A stretch of 64,000 bases of DNA, taken from assembly GCA_963811805.1 (NCBI GenBank), contig CAWESU010000001.1, positions 3,100,001-3,164,000 on the forward strand, written 5' to 3'. The notes under the pieces were generated by a model. That model did no database searches and was not told the DNA's origin. It was given only the letters and a program-made list of their open reading frames with translations. This stretch comes from DAHUXN01 sp963811805 (GTDB lineage: Bacteria; Acidobacteriota; Terriglobia; Acidiferrales; UBA7541). Every line of letters begins with the position of its first letter. Position 1 is the stretch's first letter. Made by a program: the position numbers and the translations under genes. Below, one piece after another: positions 34,507 through 44,600 of this stretch.

Positions 34507-35640
34507 ATGAAGAGAATAAAGTTTGTCGGTTTGGATGTCCATGCTGAGACGATTGCCGTAGCGGTAGCGGAGCAGGACGGAGAGGTAAGGTCGCTGGGGG
34601 TAATTCCGAATCGTGAGGATTCGGTTCGGAAGCTGGTAAGGAAACTAGGAGCGGCGGAAGATCTGCGGTTTTGTTATGAGGCCGGTCCGACAGGATACGC
34701 GCTGTACTGGCAACTGACCCGGATGGGAGCCAAGTGTGAAGTGGTGGCGCCCACCTTGGTGCCGGTGAAGGCCGGGGATCGCGTGAAAACGGATCGGCGG
34801 GATGCGTTGAAACTGGCACGGAATTATCGTGCAGGAGAGCTCACGCCGGTGTGGGTGCCGGATGCGGCTCACGAAGCGTTGCGAGATCTGGTGCGCGCCC
34901 GAGAAGCGGCCAAGAAGGATCAACTTCGAGCCCGACATCGGTTGAATAAATTTCTGTTGCGGCATGGCCGACGACCGCCGATGGGAGTAAAGCCTTGGAC
35001 GGTGAAGTACCTGGAATGGGTGAAACGGGAAGTACATTTCGAGCAGCTGGCTCAGGAAGCCACGTTGCTGGATTACCTCCACGAAGTAGAACACGCAGGA
35101 GCACGTATCGCGCGGCTCGATGGTGCCATTGAAGAAGCCGTGAAGTTGGCGCCGCCCCAGATGCGCGCCGTGATCGAGGCATTACAGGCGCTACGAGGAA
35201 TCGCGCAGGTTTCGGCGGTGACCGTCGTCGCCGAATTGGGTGAGCTGTCCCGGTTTGCAGGAGCAAAGCAGTTAATGGCTTACGGAGGAATCGTAGCCAG
35301 TGAAGACTCGAGCGGAGAGCGCACGCGACGAGGGCAGATCACTAAGACGGGAAATGCGCACCTACGGCGGGTAGTGGTGGAGGCTGCCTGGGCCTACCGA
35401 CACCGACCGGCCGTGGAAAGAACCTTGCGCAAGCGGCAAGAGCATGTCAGCGAAGAGGTCAAAGAGATCGCTTGGAAAGCGCAACAGCGGTTACATCAGC
35501 GCTATCGGAAGTTGCTGGCCAAAGGCAAGAACAAGGGAGTGGTGGTCACGGCGATCGGACGCGAGTTGCTAGGTTTTATCTGGGCCATCGGCATAAAAGC
35601 AGAAACAACGCAGAAGGAGTCCCTGCAGCGAGCTGCTTAG
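34507..35640 (+). CDS. IS110-family transposase (DEDD/serine)
   Basis: 377 aa and full length. The RuvC-like DEDD domain starts with KFVGLDVHAETIAV, a conserved YEAGPTGY carries the Glu, and KTDRRDALKLAR carries the paired Asp. The C-terminal Tnp20 domain has IPG-like LRGIAQVSAVTVVAELG and the serine region YGGIVASEDSSGERTRRGQITKTGNAHLR. AAAGGAG precedes the ATG. This enzyme, guided by a bridge RNA, recombines donor and target DNA. No damage is visible, so it may be active. Confidence 0.95.
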   Translation: MKRIKFVGLDVHAETIAVAVAEQDGEVRSLGVIPNREDSVRKLVRKLGAAEDLRFCYEAGPTGYALYWQLTRMGAKCEVVAPTLVPVKAGDRVKTDRRDALKLARNYRAGELTPVWVPDAAHEALRDLVRAREAAKKDQLRARHRLNKFLLRHGRRPPMGVKPWTVKYLEWVKREVHFEQLAQEATLLDYLHEVEHAGARIARLDGAIEEAVKLAPPQMRAVIEALQALRGIAQVSAVTVVAELGELSRFAGAKQLMAYGGIVASEDSSGERTRRGQITKTGNAHLRRVVVEAAWAYRHRPAVERTLRKRQEHVSEEVKEIAWKAQQRLHQRYRKLLAKGKNKGVVVTAIGRELLGFIWAIGIKAETTQKESLQRAA

Positions 35641-35917
35641 AGTGGATTTACGCTGAAATGAAAAGGTCAAAGGAGGCAGCGTGAGTAGTGGTCGAGGTGG
35701 TACACGGAAAGGAGAATCCTCGATGGTTCTATGCGGTAGGTCTTCGGGCCGAACCCGCGCCGATAGTCCGAGGCAGCTCCCGACGGATCACGATTATGCG
35801 GTTTCGACCCGCGAATATCAGAGTGATCAACCGTCGCGAAAACTACCTCGACCACGACTTACGCGGCCTCCTAAAAGGGAAAAGAAGGAAGAAGAAAATA
35901 GTTGCTCGTAGTTGACA
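35641..35917 (+). ncRNA. Candidate bridge RNA region of the IS1111-type element
   Basis: This 277-base stretch lies between the transposase stop and the right inverted repeat and has no supported gene. In the IS1111 subgroup the bridge RNA that pairs with target and donor is encoded on this side. Many short GC-rich complementary segments (for example GGTCGAGGTGG near 35691 and CCTCGACCACG near 35848) would allow extended folding. The exact ends and guide loops cannot be set by eye. Confidence 0.45.
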
Positions 35918-35931
35918 GGTCATTCCATATC

Positions 35932-36270
35932 AGAACCCGCACTCCCCTCGGTTTGGTAAAAGACATGCTTATAAGAGTGAGCAATCGAAAGAAAGTTGAG
36001 ACTCCATGAAGAATTGCGTCAAGACTGAAGAGCGTCAGAACACTTGACGCCATCTGGGGTTTCGTAATGGCGTCCCAGTTGGAGCTTGCTCCCGCCATCC
36101 ATTTTGAGTTGCATCTGCCATTTCCCTCAGGCGTACGTCTCTAGGATAGAAATAAATAAATATTTACTTGACACGATATGCAGCATTGGTTTATAGCCAT
36201 TTCCATTTAGACATCGGTTCATGCTCAACGATTATTTCTGGTGCGTAGTTCCGCGCGGATGGAGGGGATC
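35932..36270. other. Gap between IS110-type element and interrupted RHS gene
   Basis: The sequence is AT-rich compared with the rest of the window. It contains the promoter at 36168-36197 and, immediately before 36271, a GGAGGGG ribosome-binding site. No gene is supported. Confidence 0.5.
36168..36197 (+). promoter_or_regulatory. Promoter of the interrupted RHS gene
   Basis: A perfect TTGACA (36168-36173) followed by 18 bases and TATAGC (36192-36197). The surroundings are AT-rich. It lies about 75 bases before the ATG at 36271. Confidence 0.5.
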
Positions 36271-36329
36271 ATGCTGAAAAGCGTCCTTGCTGTATTGTTT
36301 GCCGTTATTGTCTTTGAGATAGCGTTTAG
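36271..36329 (+). pseudogene. 5' fragment of RHS gene: start and signal peptide, cut by IS
   Basis: GGAGGGG then ATG 36271 opens a frame coding MLKSVLAVLFAVIVFEIAFS, a typical signal-peptide hydrophobic core. At TTAG (36326-36329) the IS5-family element begins. If the element and one TTAG are removed, the frame continues without a shift at 37615 into APAAAQAGSGC, a normal signal-peptidase site, and on through the RHS N-terminal region. As it stands, reading runs into the IS and stops after about 30 codons. Confidence 0.85.
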
Positions 36330-37610
36330 CAGCTTGTTGAAAAACCCGTTTCTTGTGCAACTTTAATTGAAAAAACTCGTCTGAAGTAAAGAGGTTCAAG
36401 GAGACGAGCGAATGCGCGGAGACGATAACCAGCAGGAAGGAATGTTCAGCTACGTTTCACCAGAGAAGCGTGTTCCAGCGGATCATCCGTTGCGACCGGT
36501 CCGCAAGATGGTGGACGAGATCCTGAAGGAGATGTCGCCGCAGTTTGCGAAGTTGTACTCCGAGGTGGGGCGGCCATCGATAGCGCCCGAACGATTGTTT
36601 CGGTCTCTGCTGTTGCAGATCTTCTATTCGGTTCGCAGCGAACGCATGCTGATCGAGCAACTGCAGTACAACCTGCTGTTCCGCTGGTTCGTAGGGATGG
36701 AGATGGACGAGGTGGTGTGGAATCACGCGGTGTACAGCAAGAATCGGGAGCGATTGCTGAACGAAGAGATCGCGGAGTCGTTTTTCAGGCGGGTGCTGGA
36801 ACGAGCCAGGCCGTACATGTCGGACGAACATTTCACGGTGGACGGAACGCTCATTGAGGCGTGGGCCAGCCAGAAGAGCTTCCGACGGAAGGACGGACAG
36901 GGAAAGCCACGGGGAGCGGGCGGAGAGGTGGACTTTCACGGAGAAAAGCGCAAGAACCAGACGCATGAATCGACCACGGATCCCGAGGCCCGGCTGTTCA
37001 AGAAGTCCCAAGGAAGCGAGGCGAAGCTAGGCTACCTGGGACATGTATTGATGGAGAACCGCAACGGACTGTTGGTCGAGACGTTTCTGACCGAAGCGCA
37101 TGGGAGAGCAGAGCGGGAAGCGGCGATGCTCATGGCGGAAGCGATTCCGGCGGGAAAGCGCGTGACGTTGGGAGGAGACAAGAACTACGACACTCAGGAG
37201 CTGGTCGGAGAACTGCGCGGGATGAACATCACACCGCACGTGGCGCAAAATAATACCCATCGCAGGAGCGCGGTGGATGAGCGGACCACACGTCATGAGG
37301 GATATGAAATCAGTCAGCGGAAGCGCAAACGAGTCGAGCAAGTGTTCGGATGGATGAAGATGGTGGGGGGACTCAAGAAAGTGAAGTTGAGAGGGATCGA
37401 CAAGGTCGGGTGGCTGTTCACCTTCACCGCAGCTGCCTACAACTTGTGCCGATTGCGAAATCTGATGGCCAGAACATGAAACGGAGCTTCGCTTCGGGCG
37501 CGCTGAGCCAAGAAGAAACATCCACAGCAGCCCTTCACAGCCCGGCGATAACTCGATGACTCACAAAATCATGACGGAACGCTTGAAAAGCTAAATTCTT
37601 CAACAAGCTG
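36330..37610. mobile_element. IS5-family insertion sequence with 4-bp target duplication
   Basis: Terminal inverted repeats CAGCTTGTTGAAAAA (36330-36344) and TTCTTCAACAAGCTG (37596-37610) match at 14 of 15 positions. TTAG directly flanks both ends (36326-36329 and 37611-37614), a 4-base duplication fitting the YTAR target of the IS5 group. The length is 1281 bases with one transposase gene. Confidence 0.9.
36412..37479 (+). CDS. IS5-family DDE transposase
   Basis: 355 aa. An N-terminal DUF772-like helical domain (RVPADHPLRPVRKMVDE, PSIAPERLFRSLLLQIFYSVRSERMLIEQLQYNLLFRWFVG) precedes the catalytic domain. That domain has D in HFTVDGTLIEAWAS, a second D in LGGDKNYDTQEL and the Glu in RKRVEQVFGWMK. 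GGAGACGAG lies before the ATG. It is complete, with intact ends and duplication around it, so a recent and possibly active copy. Confidence 0.93.
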   Translation: MRGDDNQQEGMFSYVSPEKRVPADHPLRPVRKMVDEILKEMSPQFAKLYSEVGRPSIAPERLFRSLLLQIFYSVRSERMLIEQLQYNLLFRWFVGMEMDEVVWNHAVYSKNRERLLNEEIAESFFRRVLERARPYMSDEHFTVDGTLIEAWASQKSFRRKDGQGKPRGAGGEVDFHGEKRKNQTHESTTDPEARLFKKSQGSEAKLGYLGHVLMENRNGLLVETFLTEAHGRAEREAAMLMAEAIPAGKRVTLGGDKNYDTQELVGELRGMNITPHVAQNNTHRRSAVDERTTRHEGYEISQRKRKRVEQVFGWMKMVGGLKKVKLRGIDKVGWLFTFTAAAYNLCRLRNLMART

Positions 37611-37614
37611 TTAG

Positions 37615-38593
37615 CGCCCCGGCGGCGGCCCAGGCTGGCAGCGGTTGCATGGGTTGGGCCGCCTGCGGTTCATATTCGTTTAGCGCTGCTTGCTATCCTC
37701 CAATGCCACTGGGCTCTACCAATTGTTTCGGCATGTGGTTCACCGAGTACTGCCAAGTGCCGACAGTTAACTGCCCGCCTTCGGATGCTCCCCAAGAAAC
37801 ACGGTGTGGTTGCTCTTCGCCGGGGACTGGCGGGGGGCCAATCAACCTAGCCACTGGTAATACTTACATCCAGGAGGCAGATGTAAAGAACCCTGGCCTC
37901 GGCGGTGGCTTAACTCTTCTCAGAACGTGGAACAGCATGTGGCCGGCTACGCAGAGTGCATATCAAGTTGGGCTTTTCGGACCTAACTGGCGTTCCAATT
38001 TCGAAGAACGAGTGTTCTTAGGCAGCGACAACTACGTCAAATATGCACGCGGCGACGGGAGCTTCTGGTCTTTTGCATATAACGGCGCAGGCTATGGCGT
38101 AGCGGCCCCTGCAAATCAGAGCGCCGAACTTGTTGCAGGCACATCATATTGGACCCTCATCTTTAAGAACGGCGAGCAGAGATTATTCAACAACACGACC
38201 GGAAATCTCATCGCGATCATCGATCGCAACGGCAATACGACGCAGCTCTCCTACGACGCGGTAGGTCGCCTCAATACGGTCACGGACCCTGCCTCGCAGC
38301 ACCTTTACTTCTCCTATGCGAGCCAGACCAGCTTTCTGGTTACAAGTGTCACCTCAGACTTCGGAGTTTCTACTTCATATTCCTATGACAGCCAAGGTCG
38401 CCTGCTTCAAGTCACCGAGCCCGATGGATCAACATTTAATTTCACTTATAACAGCCAGTCATTGATCGCAAGCGTAACCGACTCGAACGGGATAGTCCTT
38501 GAGTCGCACACGTACGACAGCAGCGGGCGGGGACTGACGTCGACCCGAGCGAACGGTGTTGATGCGATTACGGTGACTTACCAAAGCCAATAG
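37615..38593 (+). pseudogene. 3' fragment of RHS gene: N-terminal RHS region without start
   Basis: The frame continues from the IS boundary (APAAAQAGSGCMGWAAC). A cysteine-rich stretch is followed by a DUF6531-like region (GGPINLATGNTYIQEADVKNPGLGGG then LFGPNWRSNFEERVF) and several YD repeats (NGNTTQLSYDAVGRLNTVTD). It ends abruptly after ANGVDAITVTYQSQ, well short of any RHS core. The ATG at 37649 is internal and has no ribosome-binding site. The truncated 3' end matches in kind the place where YD repeats resume at about 43540 in the next gene, so one ancestral RHS gene seems to have been split. Confidence 0.8.
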
Positions 38594-38669
38594 CACTGTG
38601 ATTTGTGAGGACATGCCCAGTGAACTAGCGCTGGAGGTTGATTTTATTTAGGTCTCGGGAGCACGGTCT

Positions 38670-41600
38670 ATGGGTCGCTACGGATGGGTTCTAGGTCTCG
38701 GCCTTCTTGCGATTCTCATTTGCTGCAGTCGAGCTAACGCTCAAGGTCCCACCATAACAGGCCTCTCTCCAACCTCCGGGCCAGTCGGTACGTTGGTGAC
38801 GATTACGGGGACCGGCTTTGGGGCGACGCAGGGAAGCAGCGCGATTTCATTGAACGGAACCAGCGCTGCGGTTATGAGCTGGAGCGACACAAGCATTCTT
38901 GCGCTGGTCCCTACCGGAGCGTCCTCTGGATCGTTTTCAGTCACGGTGAACAGTCAAGGAGCGAATAGCTCGTCCTTCACGGTGACGCCGCTTCCCTCGG
39001 GTTGGTCGGACGGAGATATCGGTTCTGTCGGTGTCGCGGGAAGTGCGACGTATGCGAACGGAGTGTTCACCGTCGAGGGCTCAGGAACCGGAATTTACGG
39101 TACGGCCGACGAGATGAATTTTGCGTATCAATCCCTATCGAGTGACGGGTCGATCATAGCGCGGGTGGTGACCAGTTCGGGCGGGCAGGCCACGGTGATG
39201 ATCCGGGAAACGCTCAACACAGGAGCGAGGGATGCGTATGCGGATTACCAATCGTCGGACATTTACTTTGACGATCGCACCAGCACGGGAGGCAGTGAAT
39301 CCAACATAGCCTATCTTTACCACAGCCTGCCCTACTGGGTGCAAGTAGTCCGGAGCAGCGGTACGTTTAGTGTATACACCTCGCTCGATGGGGTGAACTG
39401 GACACAGTTGGGGAGCACCCAGACGATCAGTATGGCGCAGGACGTCTACGTCGGTCTTGCCGTAAGCAGCGAAAATAACTCCACGCTGGCCACCGCGACA
39501 TTTGACAACGTGTCCGTTAATCCGACGGCCAGCCCGGCTCCTTCGATTACAAGTCTTTCTGCTACGACGGGATCAATCGGCAGCCAGGTAACGATTTCCG
39601 GCTCTGGCTTCGGAGCTTCGCAGGGCAGCAGTCTGGTAACTCTGAATGACGCGCCGGTAACTGTGAATTCCTGGAGCGCGACTTCAATCAGCGTCACGAT
39701 TCCCTCCGGTGCTACGTCAGGCCCCATGGTCGTATCCGTTGCATCGAGCATGAACGACAGCAACCCGGTGGTGTTCACCGCGACCTCGCAGCCCCTCCCC
39801 ACAGGTTGGCTGGATCAGGACATAGGCTCCGTAGGCTTGGCAGGAAGTGCGACGTACGCTAGCGGCGTGTTTACAGTGAAGGGGGCGGGAGGCGGAATCT
39901 ATGGTTATTCCGATGGGATACATTTCGTGTATCAGCCGTTGTCGTCCTCCGGCTCGATTGTGGCAAGAGTGGTAAGCACTTCCGGCGGTCAGGCCGGAGT
40001 GATGATCCGGCAGGCGCTCAGCGCGAATTCCGCAGACGCCTCAGATTATTACGACTCCTCGTACATTTACTTTGATGATCGCTCAAGCGCCGGCGGCTGG
40101 GACTCAAACTACGGCTATACCTATCACGCCCTGCCGTACTGGGTGCAAGTCGTATGGAGCGGCAGCACATTCACGGCGTACACGTCTCCGGACGGGGTGA
40201 ACTGGACGCAGTTGGGAAATACGCAGACGGTCACGATGACGCAGAATGTTTACATCGGTTTGGCGGTGAGCAGCTACAGTACTTCCACGCTGGCCACAGC
40301 CACATTCGACAATGTGTCCGTCAGTTCGTCGGCAAGCCCGGCTCCGACGATGACGAGTCTTTCTGCCACGACCGGGCCAGTTGGGACTCAAGTGGTGATT
40401 TCTGGTTCTGGCTTCGGCTCTTCTCAGGGCAGCAGTCTGGTGACTCTGAGCGACACGCCGGCGACGATCGATTCTTGGAGTGCGACTTCGATCAGCGTCA
40501 CGATTCCGTCGGGAGCGGCGTCGGGCCCCATGGTCGTATCGGTTGCCCCGAGCATGAACGACAGCAACCCGTTGGTGTTCACCGTTACAGCCCAACCCCT
40601 TCCCGCGTCCTGGTTGGATCAGGACGTAGGTACTTTCGGAGTAGCTGGGAGCGCGACATACGCGAACGGCGTGTTCACCGTGCAGGGTGGAGGGACAGGT
40701 ATAACGGGCACGTCCGACGGGATGCATTTTGCTTATCAGCCGATGTCGGGCAATGGCACCATTGTGGCGCGGATTGTCAGTACGCAAGGCAGCGGGGTGC
40801 AGGCCGGAGTGATGATCCGCGCGGCGCTCGATGCAAACGCAGAAGAAGCGTCTGTGATCTATTCGCCTTCCGATCTTTATTTCTATTATCGGTCGAGCAC
40901 GGGAGGAAGTACGGGCTATCAGGGCAATCAAGGCATTTCGGGTCTGCCCTATTGGGTGGAGCTCGTCCGCTCCGGCAACACTTTCACGGCCTACACGTCG
41001 GTGAACGGCCTCTCCTGGACGCAACTGGAATCGAGCGAAACGATCTCGATGCCGCAGACCGTATACATTGGTCTCGCCGTGAGTAGTCAGAGCACTTCAA
41101 GCCTTGCGACAGCGACCTTCGATAACGTGTCCATTAGCCCAACGGCGAATCCAGCTCCGGTGATTACGAGTCTTTACGGTACGACAGGGCCGGTGGGCGC
41201 CAACGTGGTGATTTCCGGTTCTGGCTTCGGCGCTTCACAAAGCGGTAGTGAGGCTTTGCTGAACGGATCGCCGATGACGATCGTCTCTTGGACGGCAACA
41301 TCGATCATCGCCACCGTGCCGTCGGGTGGGACCTCCGGTCCCGTAGTGGTTTCGGTTACGCCGAGTATGAATGACAGCAACCCAATGATGTTTAATGTCA
41401 CCTCACAACCCCTGCCGGTTCCTTGGCTTGACCAAGACGTAGGAGTAAACGGTGCGGTCGGAAACGCCACATTCGCGAACGACACTTTCACCGTGCAAGG
41501 GTCTGGCAGCGGAGTCACAGGAACAGCGGACAGCATGCACTTTGTATATCAGGCGTTGTCGGGCGATGGCTCGATTGTCGCGCGAGTAGTAAGCGTTACC

Positions 41601-44600
41601 GGTGGATCTGGCACTAGCACGGAAGCGGGTGTAATGATCCGGGAAACCCTCAATCCCAACGCTACGAATGTCTTCCTGTACAACACATATGGCGACGAGT
41701 ATTTCAATTTCACTGACCGCGCGACGACGGGAGGAGGCATAAATTACGACGTTAACTCCAGCACTGGTAGCCCGCCTTATTGGATAGAGTTGGTCCGCAG
41801 CGGAAACACGTTCACCGCCTATATCTCTCCCGACGGAATGTATTGGACACAGCTTGGGTCGACCCAGACGATCACCATGGCCCAGAACGTGTATATCGGT
41901 CTGGCGGTCAGCAGCGAGAACTCTTCGGATTTGAAGACAGCCACGTTCGATAACGTCTCAGTCAACTCGACCGCGAACCCCGCTCCCCAAATCACGAGTC
42001 TTTCCGCCACGACTGGACCGGTTGGGAGTCAAATCGAAATTTCCGGCTCTGGTTTTGGTTCCACGGCGAATGGCAGCCTAGTGACTCTCAATGATTCGCC
42101 GGTTACCATCGATTCGTGGGGTGCCACGTCGATCATCATAACGATTCCGACGGGAGCGACGTCTGGACCAATGGTAGTTTCCGTTGCCCCGAGCATGAAC
42201 GATAGTAATCCTGTCGGCTTTACGGTGACTTCTCAGCCGCTTCCACTGCCTTGGGTGGACCAGGACATTGGTCCGGTCGGCTTAGCCGGAAGTGCGACAT
42301 ATGCGAGCGGTGTATTTACATTGCAAGGCTCGGGATTGGGGATCCAGGGAACCGCTGACGGAATGCATTTTGTGTACCAGCCGATGTCGGGAAATGGGTC
42401 CATCGTGGCGCGGGTCGCGAGCGTACAAGGCTCAATCGTGCAGGCCGTGGTCATGATTCGCGGATCCCTCGACGACGGTTCAGTGGATGTCTACCCCTTG
42501 GTCACAGCGTCAAATTCCTACGTTTATCTATATGATCGTTCAACAGCGGGAGGAAGTGCGGTCGATCAAGGAAACACCACTGCCGTAACGCTTCCATATT
42601 GGTTGCAGATTGTAGTTAACGGAAGCACGTTCAGCGCCTATATGTCTCCTGATGGGGTTAATTGGACGCAAGTCCTGTCGAACCAGACAATCACTATGCC
42701 GTCGCCCGTTTATGTCGGATTCGGTGTAAGCAGCGAGCAAAATACCAGCCTCTCCACGGCGACTTTTGACAATGTCTCGGTCATCATTGGAACCACGCCG
42801 GTCGTGACAGGAATATTGCCGGACCTGGCAGGGATCGGAACCTCGGTCACAATTACCGGGTCCAATTTCGGCTCCACTCAAGGTACCAGCGCAGTAAGCT
42901 TCAATGGGGTGACAGCCACTTCGATTACCAGCTGGAGCAACAATCAGATTGTCGCGGTTGTACCTGCAGGAGCGGCAACCGGACCTGTAGCCGTGACGGT
43001 AAACTCAATTCAGAGCATCGCGAACCCGACGCTTACAATTCTCAACCCGGTGATTACCAGTGTTGCGCCTCCGGCGGCGGAGGTCAGTGGCGAAGTCACG
43101 ATAACTGGCTCGGGATTCGGCAACTATATCGGTGCTGGTCAGGTCGAGATCAATGGCGTTTCAGAACTTGCCAATTCTTGGAGCAATACCAGCATCCAGT
43201 TTGATGTGGGCTCCACCACGACCAGCGGCCCGCTGACCGTTGTGGTCCAAGGGATATCAAGCAACAGTGTTTCATTCACTGTACTGACCCCGCTCTCGAT
43301 TACCGGCATCTCTCAGATCAGCGGCTCGCCCGGTGATACGGTCACGATCACAGGCACCGGCTTTGGCTCGACGCAAAGCGACAGCGTGGTCACGTTCGAT
43401 GGCGTAACCGCTACAGCTACGAGTTGGAGCAATACATCGATTCAAGCCGTAGTTCCGAGCGGGGCATCAACTGGTCCGGTAACCGTCGAAGTGGCCAATG
43501 TCACTGCCGATGGCCCGGTCTTTACGATTAGCGGTGCAACGGTCGTGACGGATTCGTTGGGCAATCAAACGACCTATGCGGCGGGAATAGTGGGCGGGAA
43601 TTGGTATGTCACCTCGGGGCAGGGTTCCGGCTGTTCGAGCTGCACGATTCGGGGAAACTACACCTATCAATACGACAATTTGGGGAATATCTTGTCGACA
43701 ACGGATCCGCTCGGGAACGTTACGTCAAACACGTACGATTCCTACGACAATCCAACATCGCTGACGCAGCCGAGCGTGACCGGAGGAACTCCCGTCACGA
43801 CATATACATATAACAGCTTCGGCGAAGTGCTGACGATGACTGACCCGCTCGGGCACGTAACCACTAATACTTACGATACACATGGGAATTTGCTGTCTGT
43901 TACGACTCCTGCCCCAAACAGCAATACGACAGGCAGCGTCACCCAATTCGCCTACAATTCGCTTGGACAGTTGACGCAGATCACGGACCCACTTGGGAGA
44001 ATTACCTCTGTCACCTACACGCCAGCGGGACTGATTGCTAGCATTACCGATCCGCAGAGCAATGTCACGACCTACGCTTATGATTCCCGTGGCGACCGCA
44101 CGTCTGTCACCGACGCGATGGGAAATCAGACCGCGTTCACCTATGACATGGGAGACCGATTGACCGGCATTACCTATCCTGACCAGTCGACAGCAAGCTT
44201 CACCTATGATTACCGCGGGCGGCGCATCACGGCAACGGATCAGGACGGCAACACAACTTCATACGCCTATGACGCTGCCGACCGATTGACCAGCGTTACG
44301 GATCCCGCAGGGAACGTCACCCAGTACACCCACGACACCGAAAACAATCTGCTGAGCATCACGGACGCGAATGGGCACACAACGAACTTTACGTATGACG
44401 CGTTTGGTCGGGTAACGCAGGCCACCTTCCCCTCGAACTATTCAGAGACTTACGCCTACGACGCAGATAATAATCTGACGAGCAAAACAGATCGCAACGG
44501 CAACACGATTCAGTATGTGTATGACGCACTGAACCGGCTGACGCAGAAGACCTACCCGGATTTGACAACCGCTGAATACACCTACGACTTGGTAAGTAAG

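Larger units (their letters stand above)
34410..35931. mobile_element. IS110-family (IS1111-type) insertion sequence
   Basis: Subterminal inverted repeats ATGGAATGACC (34417-34427) and GGTCATTCCAT (35918-35928) are perfect over 11 bases and flank a DEDD transposase gene. Subterminal rather than terminal repeats, plus a long non-coding 3' end, are the marks of the IS1111 subgroup. End coordinates are estimated from the usual few bases outside these repeats. No target duplication is expected for this family. Confidence 0.75.

Noticed and set aside
40154..41086. Long alternate-frame ORFs inside the TIG array
   Set aside because: They arise because repeated Gly/Ser/Thr-rich codons lack stops in other frames; the main frame has signal peptide, TIG and RHS motifs throughout.
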